A stretch of 64,000 bases of DNA from Flavobacterium panacagri (lineage in GTDB: Bacteria > Bacteroidota > Bacteroidia > Flavobacteriales > Flavobacteriaceae), in contig NZ_CP119766.1 of assembly GCF_030378165.1 (NCBI RefSeq), forward strand, positions 2,170,001 to 2,234,000. Reading direction: 5' to 3'. Made by a program: the position numbers and the translations under genes. The notes below the pieces were generated by a model. It was not told where the DNA came from. It was given only the letters and a program-made list of their open reading frames with translations, and searched no databases. Shown here one piece after another: positions 18,379 through 29,400 of the stretch (position 1 is the first letter of the stretch; every line of letters starts with the position of its first letter).

Positions 18379-20346
18379 ATGAATAAAAGGATTTTTTTAT
18401 TGGTAAATGTATCAGTATTCCTAATGACGAATATTGTTTTTTCACAAGAGAAAGTATTGCCTGGAGCAGTTTCAGAACCTTTTTTTTGGATTAAATCCAG
18501 AAATACAGGAGAGAACTATTATTGGGAAAGTCTTATAAACAATAAAGAAGCAAAGGTGCCAATAAAAAAACACAATGGTGCAGTTTTTAATTTTAATCCA
18601 AGCATTGTTATTAATACTTCGCAGGATTCTTTAATTGTGCCTTTGGGCTCAGATAGTAAAAGACGCCAGACGCTTTTTATGGTTTATAAAGTGCAAGACA
18701 GTCTGAAAGAGCAATTTTTATGGACAATAAACGATCCTCAAAAAATAATTTCGGCAGCGACGAACAAACGATTGGTCGATTTAAAAAAGTATTCATATCA
18801 GTCTTACCAGGAAAAGATAAAACCTCACAAAGCCAATATTCATTTTTTTCAGCAGAATGTAACAGATACTGTTGCAAAATTGTCTTCGCTAACCATTGGT
18901 CAAAAATCCAAAATGGAGAAATTGCCTCCTGAAGATTTTAAAGGGAACATAAGCGAAATATTGATTTACGATCGCGTTTTATCAGGTCTAGAAACACAGA
19001 AAACGGCGAGTTACCTTGCGATAAAATATGGAATTTCGTTATCAAATTTTGATAATAAAAATTACGCAAACAGTAAAGGCGAGACAATTTGGGATGCTGA
19101 AAAACATAAAGGATTTTCTTCATCAATTACCGCAGTTGGTCGTGACGATGCCAGCGGATTATTGCAGCTTAAGAGCAATAATATGATCGACGAAGGACTG
19201 ATGACGTTTGAATTGAAAAGTAAATCGGATAAAATTCCCAATAATTACTTTGCTTTTTGGAGTGATAACGGAAAGAATCTCTTAGTTAAAAAACAAGAGC
19301 AAGGAGAACCAATTGGCGTTTCTAGAGAATGGCAATTGGATTATTCTAATCCAAGCGATTTAAGTTTGGATTGGACTTTTAATCCTGCTTTTATAAAAGG
19401 AACATTGCCAAAAGATACGTATTACTGGCTTTTAGTTGATTATTCTGGAAAGGGAACTTATGATGAAAACGATTCAGAATACATTCGTTTAGGAAGCACT
19501 TCGAGTACAGAAAAATTAGTTTTAAAAGATTTTGACTGGAATAAACAGAAATCAGGAACAGCAAAATTTACTTTAAAAGTGGCTCCGCAAATGTTTAGCA
19601 GAGTTTGGATAACCGAAGCCTTATGCGGCGTTTCTGGGTCTGGAGAATTAAATTATACGATAGAAGGCGGAGAAGCTCCTTTTACCGTTACCGTTAAAAA
19701 AGAAGGCAGTGAAGCCGTAGTAAAACAATGGAATCAAGCCGCTAAAAGTCAGAGTGGCGTACAGCTTTCATCAGGAACGTATGATTATATCGTAAAAGAT
19801 AAAAGAGGAAATCTCTATTCAGAAACCGTATTTGTTGCCGATAAAGAAGGAACTTTTCCGAACCTAAAATCAGATTATCTGCTTACTGATGGAAATGCGT
19901 TGCTTTTGGATGCCAGTAAGGATTTACCATCGGGAAATTATCAATACCAATGGTTTTATGAAGGTAATTTTATAGAGGACAATCCGAAGATTTTAATCGA
20001 TCAGCCAGGGAATTATGAGCTTAGATTGATAAATGGACAAGAATGTAAAACGGCTAAAAAGATTGCTGTATCAACAGATGGAAAAGAAATTACAGATTCC
20101 AGTGTTTTGATATTATATCCAAATCCAACTACAGATGGCAAATTTTCAATTGCGATGCAGTTTCCTAAAAAGACTGATACTTCGATTCGCATTTATTCGC
20201 TTACAGGATCACTTTTAAAAGAGAAGAAATACAGTCAGATTGAAACCCATCTGCATGAAGACAGTATTAAAGAACCGTCTGGAATGTATCTGGTAAATGT
20301 GACTTCAGATTTTGGAAGTAAGACCTTTAAAGTAATTGTGAAATAA
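18379..20346 (+). CDS. T9SS type A sorting domain-containing surface protein
   Basis: 655 residues: a signal peptide ending NIVFSQ; a LamG/DUF8202-like part in the first 400 residues with the usual ISEILIYDRVLSG and YLAIKYGISL motifs; a beta-sandwich region near 420-560; and a C-terminal Por secretion tail (LILYPNPTTDGKFS, then SGMYLVNVTSDFGSKTFKVIVK). The tail is the type IX secretion signal, so the protein is moved across the outer membrane and held at the surface or released. It is the gene before the RHS toxin, 71 bases upstream on the same strand. Confidence 0.88.
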   Translation: MNKRIFLLVNVSVFLMTNIVFSQEKVLPGAVSEPFFWIKSRNTGENYYWESLINNKEAKVPIKKHNGAVFNFNPSIVINTSQDSLIVPLGSDSKRRQTLFMVYKVQDSLKEQFLWTINDPQKIISAATNKRLVDLKKYSYQSYQEKIKPHKANIHFFQQNVTDTVAKLSSLTIGQKSKMEKLPPEDFKGNISEILIYDRVLSGLETQKTASYLAIKYGISLSNFDNKNYANSKGETIWDAEKHKGFSSSITAVGRDDASGLLQLKSNNMIDEGLMTFELKSKSDKIPNNYFAFWSDNGKNLLVKKQEQGEPIGVSREWQLDYSNPSDLSLDWTFNPAFIKGTLPKDTYYWLLVDYSGKGTYDENDSEYIRLGSTSSTEKLVLKDFDWNKQKSGTAKFTLKVAPQMFSRVWITEALCGVSGSGELNYTIEGGEAPFTVTVKKEGSEAVVKQWNQAAKSQSGVQLSSGTYDYIVKDKRGNLYSETVFVADKEGTFPNLKSDYLLTDGNALLLDASKDLPSGNYQYQWFYEGNFIEDNPKILIDQPGNYELRLINGQECKTAKKIAVSTDGKEITDSSVLILYPNPTTDGKFSIAMQFPKKTDTSIRIYSLTGSLLKEKKYSQIETHLHEDSIKEPSGMYLVNVTSDFGSKTFKVIVK

Positions 20347-20417
20347 TTTGATACCGTAAAACTGGTTCAGATTATTCAAATATAAAACCGATTGTCTCAA
20401 ATCGATTTAACCCGCTT

Positions 20418-23400
20418 ATGAAAAATAGAATTATAATATTGGTATTTTTAATAGGAGCATTTTTGTTTGCCGCTAATATTGGTGAATATAAAATGACCTC
20501 GTTATTTTCTGAAAACACAGCAGAAGAAAAAACGGTTTCAGTTTCTGATTCGACGGTTGTTGTAAAAAATGAAAATAAAACGACAAAACTATACACGGCT
20601 GATATCAAAGAAGGAATTATTGGAGTTGATAATCCGGAAGATATTGACGATGCCTACGATAATGTTTTTCATTTAAAGGTAGATGAACTTCCTTCGGAAA
20701 AGGAGAATGCTTATTTAGAATACGAATTATTTGGTTATGATTGTGCCGCTTCTATTTCGAGAAGTTTAAATAATCAGTCCAGTATTGGAGGACAATTTTT
20801 GTCTTATAACAAAGCGTGGACTACTCAATCTGAATTATTATCTGAAAAGTCATTACGAAAAGGAGATAATGTGCTTTTGTTTACAGCTCCTGAAGGAAAT
20901 GCAAATGGATATAAAATTAAAAACGTACGAATAGTATATAAAAACGGAAATCAAACTTCTGATTTTACACTCCTGAAAACAGCTGATAAATTATACATCA
21001 AAGGAGTCAATTTTCCATCACAGATTAAAAAAATGAGCATTGCCGGAATTGCAATTGATGTAAACCAGCCAGAATTTGAATTGGTTTTGGATGCTCAGAA
21101 TACAGGTAAATCAATTTTTGTAGAAAAAGAAACGGTTTCAGGAGTTGTTGTAAATGAGAAAATAGAGGTATCGCATTTTTCTAAAGTAGAAAGTTTCAGA
21201 CCAATCGAAAATGCAAAAGAACGTATTTCAAAAACCATCCATTTTGAAACAGCCAATTCTTTAGAATATAAAGATTTCTCGGCTATTTTTCCAGCTGGTG
21301 CTTTAAAAAGTAATGTAAAAGTTTCTGTAAGCGGTTTGCGTAAAATTGATATTGCACCATTAAACTCAGCGATGGTAAATGTGACAGCCGTAAATGCAGG
21401 TTTTCGTTTATTGCCTCACGGAACCATTTTTGAAAAAGCCGTGACACTTTCGCTTCCATACGATAAAAAAACAATTCCCGAAGGTTATACAGAAAAAGAT
21501 ATCAATGTGTTTTATTTTGACGAAAATAAACGCCTTTGGCAGGAAGTAACCAAAGATTCTCTGGACATTAAACAAGGAATTATTAAGGCCAAAACAACTC
21601 ATTTTACCGACTTTATTGCCGGAATTATAAAAATGCCCGAATCGCCTGAAACTTCAGGTTATACACCAACAAGCATTAAAGACCTAAAAGCGGCCAGTCC
21701 GTTAGTAGGGATTCAATCTATTGCACCGCCTTCAGCAAACGGAAGAGGAACCATGAGCACTGGTTTTTCTATCGTTATTCCGAATGGACGAGGAGGGCTG
21801 CAGCCTTCTTTTAATTTACAGTACGATAGTGATGGCGGCCACAGTTGGGCAGGAATGGGCTGGGATATTTCGACACCATCAGTAAATATTGAAACGCGTT
21901 GGGGAGCACCAAGGTATGATGCCGTAAATGAGACCGAAAGTTATGCAATTGCGGGAGAAGCACTGATTCCAAATACTCACAGAGCGGAATGGATTGCTAG
22001 AACTTCAGACAAGCAATTTTATCCAAGAAGAGAAAGTGCTTTTCAGCAGATCATCCGCAAAGGATCATCTCCTAAAAATTACTATTGGGTGGTTAAAGAC
22101 AAAAGCGGAATAGCGAGTTATTATGGCGGAACACAATCTGGACTTGCTGTAAATGGTGTCTTGCAGGATGCTGACGGAAATATTGGACATTGGGCACTTT
22201 GTCTTCAGATTGACTTAAAAGGAAATACAGTTGAATACGAATACGATAAACGTGACGGAGAATTATATCTTAAAAAAGTATACTATACTGGTTTTGGTTC
22301 GCAGAAAGGAAATTATAGTGTCACTTTTGTAAAAAACTCAGATCTTGGCGAAGCAAACCGTCCAGATGTGCAGGTTTCGGCCAGATTAGGCTTTAAACAG
22401 TTGCACAATCAATTACTGCGAAAAATTGAAGTGCGTTACAAAAACGATATGATTCGCAGTTACGAATTGAAATTTAAGGAAGGTGCTTTCAAAAAGACTT
22501 TGTTGGAGTCAATTTCAGAATACGACTCAGAGTCTAAATTGTTTTACACCAATACTTTAGATTATTTCGATGATATTCGTGATGCTTCGGGTAAATACAA
22601 TCCGTTTGGGCCAGAGCAGAATTGGACTGTACCGAACGATAATTTAAAGAACAGTTCTATTCCTGTTTTCAGTAATGTGCTTTTTTCTGGAAAACATTCT
22701 TTGGTAAGCAGTACGGAAGGTTCTACAGAGGGAGTGAGTTATAGACTTGGTATAGGTTTGGCGACAAATGCAGGAAGTTTGAAAGGTTTTACTGTTGGAG
22801 GACACGGAGGTAATAGCTGGGGATCATCTGATGTTGCTGTAATTTTAGAAGATTTAGATGGTGATGGACTGCCAGATAAAGTTTTTAAAACAAAAAGCGG
22901 TGTTTATTACAGAAAGAATTTATCGGCTTCTGGTCAGAATTCTTTTGGTGATTTGCAACAGCTGAATATTAGTGATGTAGGATATTCTAAATCGACTTCA
23001 TTTAATTGGGGTGTTGATTTGAATTTGAAATTTGGAAATATAGGATATGATGAACAGCGCTCAACCAATAAAACCAAAGTCTACTTTATGGATTTTAATG
23101 GTGATGGTCTGACCGATTTTGTTCGCAATGGACAAGTATATTATAATCGTCTGGAAAATGGAATTCCGACTTTTAGAAACAGTAGTACAGGAACTCCTTC
23201 TCCTGTATTTGGAGGCGGTAACGTAACCATTCCTGGGTTTACGACCATTTCAGCAGAAGAAATAGAAAAGCAAAATCCGCTGCACGATGTAGTGCGTATG
23301 TGGGAAGCTCCTGTAAAAGGAATTATCTCAGTTTCACATCAATATCAATTAATTCAGGAAACAATTCCCGAAAGAATAAAAGCCCGTGCAGAATATGTAA

Positions 23401-26400
23401 ACAATGCCGGAGAGGATAAAGCAGATGGTGTTCGACTTTATTTTCAAAAAGGAAATCAATTAATTTGGAATGAGACAATCGCAGCAACAGATTATAACCT
23501 TAAAAACAGACAAAATACTTCACTTTCTGTTGAGAAAGGAGAACGATTGTATTTTAGAGTAAGCTCCTTAAAAGATGGAAATTTTGATACCGTAATTTGG
23601 GATCCAGTTGTTACTTATTTGCAAGTCAAACAATATGACAGGGATTTAAATGGTAATCTTGCAGAAAGTGATTTTACCGTACCTTCATCTTTAAAAGATG
23701 TTAATGCTTATTCGTTGTCATCTTATCAGGCAAGTACTGATTTCTTCAGCAGTTCTTTGGCAGGAAAAGTCGTTCCAACTGCGGGAAATGTTCTGCTTAA
23801 AGGGATTTTAAACAAACCGGTTACCTCAGATCATATTAAATTAGTAATTACTAAAAATTATTTAGATCAAAGCAACCCAGCTGTTGTGGTTTTCGAAAGG
23901 ACTTTTTTAGCAGAAGAAGTAGCTTCATTTAATTTAGCATCTGTGACTTTGCCAGCTTTTGAAGCCGAAACGCAGATTAGTATGGCTTTAGAAACAGCAA
24001 CCAATATTAATTGGCAGAGTATTTCTTTTGCACCAATGGTAACAATTCCTGCCTATCCAGGTGGTGTTGCCGAAGAAGTCCCTTTAGAGGTTTCTCATTT
24101 CTTATACAACAAAAGAGAAGGAAATTATGCAATACCAGGAGTAACTTCTACGGTGGCTGGAAAAGTGAAATTAAGTATTCTTCCACAAGATTTAATATTG
24201 GCAACTCCATTTCAGTATCCAGGGAATATTAATAATTATAACGGAGAAGTAATTGTATCCGCAAAACAAAATAATAAACTGCTGGCACGTAATCGTTACC
24301 AGATTGCGGCAGGAACTTTAGTATTGCAAAATAACGCATTTGATAATGCTGTTAACTATCCTGAAGCTGTTTTAGGAGAGCCAATTCAATTAGAAATAAC
24401 AGTATCAAATCAGCAATCGATTACGATTCTAAAAAATTATCCAAAAGCCAATGCTTTAAATATTCAAGTTCAGGTAACCGATTTAAAAGATCTTACAAAC
24501 TTAACAGATGATGTAATCTGGACCAAAGCAACAGATGATTTTGCTATTTACAGTCTTTTAAATTCTGATGAAAGAACACTAGGATTATATTACAGAAATT
24601 GGGGAGGATTTGTTGTTAATGGAAATCTGGCATCCAATACGATAGATCAGACACAGTTAAAACAATCCGACGCTTATAATACAGAGCCAGATTTAAACAA
24701 TACAGATCCTGAAAATTATGATGGAAAAGGATATGAAATAGCAAATAATTATTTTGTTTCCTTAAATCCATCTTATGCTAAAACAAAATGGGAAGGTTTA
24801 GAAGAAGGAATTTACATAAAAGGTCAGACGATAGGAACTTCAAGATTAGGAGAAGATGATATAGCGGATTATACTGATTTTTCACTTCCTAATTTACAAG
24901 GAGGCAGTACAACGGCGCTGGATATGATTAATGAAAGCAAAAGTAAAAGCATTTCAGCGGGAGTTTCGGCTGGTCAGGCAAACTTAGGATATAGTAAATC
25001 CATAGACGGAGATTCGTACGTAACACAAACGATGAGTGATTTCAACGGCGACCGTTTCCCAGATTACATTCGTGGAGGAAATATACAGCTTACGGCTCCA
25101 GTAGGAAAGGTTTCAGATGAGATAATCAATATTGGAGACAATTTTAGTCATTCTAAAACAAGTTCTGAGGGGCCAAATTTTGGAGGAAGTTACAACCACG
25201 GAGCACCTTCAAATTCTTTGAGTGTGACCGTTGGTAAAGTAGATGTAAAAAAGAAATCTTCAGAAGGAACTGCTTCAAAAGAAGCTGAAAAAGGAGGAAA
25301 CAGTATTTCGGTAAATGCTTCGCAGGGAAAAGGTGAAGACAGTTCTGCAATGGTACACAGTGATATTAATGGTGATGGACTTCCAGATAAAATCTCAGAA
25401 AACGGTGATGTTTATTTAAATACAGGATATGGTTTTTTACCTGCCGAAAAATGGAACTATAATACGATTAATAAAGGAAATTCTACAGACTGGAGTGCTG
25501 GCTTAGGATTTAGTATTAAACAAGGTTCTATTTCGGGAGGAGCAAATTATGCCAGATCACAATCGGATAGCGATGAATCTTTTATGGATATCAATGGTGA
25601 CGGACTTGCAGATAAAATTCGATATGTAGGCAATACCATGATGGTGTCGTTAAATTTAGGAAATGCTTTTGATACGCCTGTGATATATCCAAGATTTTCA
25701 GAAATGAATCAGAATAAGGGGGTTAGTTATGGTATAAATGCCAATGTTTCTATTGACATTGTGGTTTGGTTATTACGTATTACACCTACAATTGGAGGAA
25801 GTAAGGGATGGAGCACGAATCGTTCTGAAGGAACTTTTACAGATATTGATGGTGATGGAAACCTGGATTATATCGTTTCTAAAGACGACGGCCACCTTAC
25901 AGCACAGCTTTCTAACATCAAAAGAACCAACAAACTTAAAGGCGTTAAAAATGCTGCGGGAAACAGTTATGTGGTAGATTACGAACTAACTAAGCCAAGT
26001 TATGAAAATCCGTCTGCCAAATGGGTATTGCAGTCTGTTGACGTTTTTGATGGACACACAGGAGACGGTATCGATCATTCGATAGCAAAATTTAGATACG
26101 AAGACGGATATCAAGATCGTCGCGAAAGAGAGTTTTACGGATTTGGGAAAGTGATTCAGGAACAGATTGATGCTGCCAATAATTCTGTTTTTATGACTAC
26201 CGTGCAGGAGTTTTACAATCAGGATTATTTTAGAAGGAATCTTCTAAAACACAGTTATATTTTAGACAAAAACGGAAAAATGCGTCAGGAATCTGAAAAC
26301 GAATATAGTTTTGTTGAGGTGGCTACTCAGACGAGTGTTCCAGTTTCAGAATTAAATTTACCTTCCTGTGATGCTAAAAGAATTTTCGTGGGATTAATTC

Positions 26401-29400
26401 ATGTGAATCAAAAAGTGTATGAAGGAGGAAGTGAATATTTAGAAATCAATACTTTTAATACCTATGATGCCAAGGGAAATATTATTCAGTATGAAGATTT
26501 AGGAAACGGAACTGCCGATGATAAAGTAACTGCTAAAATCAGTTATTACGAAAGCACTACGCCATATTACGGAGGAATCCCAAAGCAGCTGGAAGTATTT
26601 ACAACCGAAGGTTTAAAAAGAAAGAGAGCAACAACCATTAATACAACGACTGCTGAGGTTACACAGATTAAAAATTACGCTGCTACAGATAAAATTGCCA
26701 TTACCGATATTGAGTATGATACGTATGGAAACCTGCAGAAAATTACTGGCCCAGAAAATCATAAAGCACAACATATGATTTTGGAATATGTATTTGATGC
26801 CGAAAATCATCAATACATGACCGAGATCAAAGATGCTTTTGGATACCAAAATAAAATGGAATACGATTATCGTTTTGGAATTCCGCTAAAAACAACTGAC
26901 CGCAACGATCAAAGTACAATTTATACCATTGACGGAAAAGGCCGAATTGCAACTATTAAAGCACCTTATGAAGTTGCTTCTGGAAAACCGTATACCATTG
27001 CTTATGAATATTTCCCAGAAGCCAAAGTTCCTTATGCGAAAACCAAAAATTACGATCCAGAGTTTGATAAAGATATTGAAACTTTTACTTATACTGATGG
27101 TTTGGGAAGAGCCTTACAGGTAAAAAAAACAGCCAGTTTATTTACACAGGCAGGAAGTCCAGATCAGGAATCGCTTATTATTTCTGGAAAAACAATTTAT
27201 GACGGATTGGGAAGAGTTACAACAACTTATTATCCAACTACAAGTTCAACGGTCGATACTAATTTTAGTACAGCAGTTTCAAATGTAACGCCGACTAAAA
27301 CAGAGTACGATGAGATAAGCCGTCCAGTAAAAGTAACGCTGCCAGACGGAAGTACCAATTCGACAGTTTTTGCCATAGAAAGTTATGATGGAGTTCCTGT
27401 TTTAAGAACGACTCAAACCGATGCTTTAAACAAAACAACTGAGACTTTTACTGATGCAACTGGACAAAATTTAGCCAGTATGCAGAACGATTTGACCACA
27501 AAGTTTGAAACCAATGCACTGGGCGAAATGATCAAAGTAACCGATGCGATGGATCATATTACCAAAAGCAGTTACGATTGGTTAGGAAGACGTGTAGAGT
27601 TTACGCATCCAGATGCAGGAACAACAAAAATGGAATACGATTTGGCAGGTAACCTGACCACTCGTATCACACAAGATATTAAAAATACAGTTCCTAACGG
27701 CGGTGCTATACAATATGTATATAATTACAACCGTTTGGAAAGCATAAAATACCCTAAAAACCCGCAGAACAATGTGCAGTACAATTACGGAAAAGCTGAC
27801 GGTACTGCTTCGCGCCGTGGAAGATTATGGTTCGTACAGGATGCCAGTGGCGGACAAGAGTTTTTCTATGGAAAATTGGGTGAAGTAGAAAAAGAGATTA
27901 GAACACTTCGTATTACGCCAACCGATGTACAAACTTATATTTCACAATACGAATACGATACCTGGAACCGTATTCAGAAAATGACGTATCCAGATGGTGA
28001 AGTGGTAGAATATACCTATAACCGTGCAGGAAACTTGCAGAGCATGAAGGGTAAAAAAGAAAGCCATACCTACGATTACATTAAACAATTGAGTTATGAC
28101 GAATTTGAACAGCGCAAATATTTAAAATACGGAAACGATACTGAAACCAATTATACCTACGATCCTGTTATGAGAAGGTTACAACAGTTACAGGTAAAAA
28201 GCGGTTCAAGACAAGTCATGAACAATGCATACAGTTATGATTTAGTTGGAAACGTATTAAGTATAAAAAATAACGCACCAATAGTTAACAATACTTTGGG
28301 CGGAACTTCTGCGCATGAATACCAGTACGATGATTTTTACCACTTAAAGTCTGCAAAAGCGACATATCAAGGCGAGTTTACCAAAGCGAGTTATGAGCTG
28401 AATATGAGTTATAACAAAATGCACAATATTACCAAAAAAGACTTGGTACATATGGTAAACAATGAACACAAAGGCTATGCGTTAGAGTATAATTACGATA
28501 ACGAACTGCACCCGAATGCGCCAAACAAAATTGCCGAGACAGGAAAAGCACAACCAAGAGAGTATGTGTACGACGGCAACGGAAACCCAACCAGTTACAC
28601 CGAAGAAAAAAGTTTCAGAAAAATGACTTGGGACGAAGAAAACCGTTTGATGGGAATTAACGATAACGGAAGAATTCACCAATATACGTATGATGCAGGA
28701 GGAGAAAGAGTAATAAAAAGTTCAGGCGATTCGCAGAATGTAGCCATAAATGGTGAAACCGCTGCAACAATTGTACATACGGATGATTATACAGGTTATG
28801 TTTCTCCTTATTTTGTAATTAGTAAAGGGAAATTTACCAAACATTATTTTGAAGGAGCAGGGCGAATCGTAAGCAAATTGGGTAACGGAACTTTTGCACA
28901 GCCTTTAAAATTAACCGCTGGAGGTATAAACTACGGCAAACTAACGGCGGAACAGCAAAAAGCATTAGACACTTATGTAAAAAGTTTAGGAGTACCGCCA
29001 GGGCCACCAACACAACAGGGAATTTATGCCACGCCAGAATTTACAGGCGATCCGTATCCAAGCGAAGTCATTAAACCCGTAGAAGAAAATCAGGAACCGC
29101 CAGAAGGATGGCCAAGAAATCCAATTTTCAATGCACCGGGCGATGTGCCGGGATCGCCTGTGCAATTTGGCCCTCCAGTAGAACCTACAACAGTAAAAGG
29201 AGGAGAAGGTTTCACAGGAACAGGAATGCCCGAAAATGATATTTTCTATTTTCATCCGGATCATTTGGGAAGTACTTCGTATATTACCACCAAAAATGGT
29301 TCTATTTCACAACATGTGGAATATATTGCTTTTGGGGAAGTGTTATTTGAGGAGCATTCATCATCGTTCAGTTCACCTTACTTGTTTAATGGGAAGGAGT

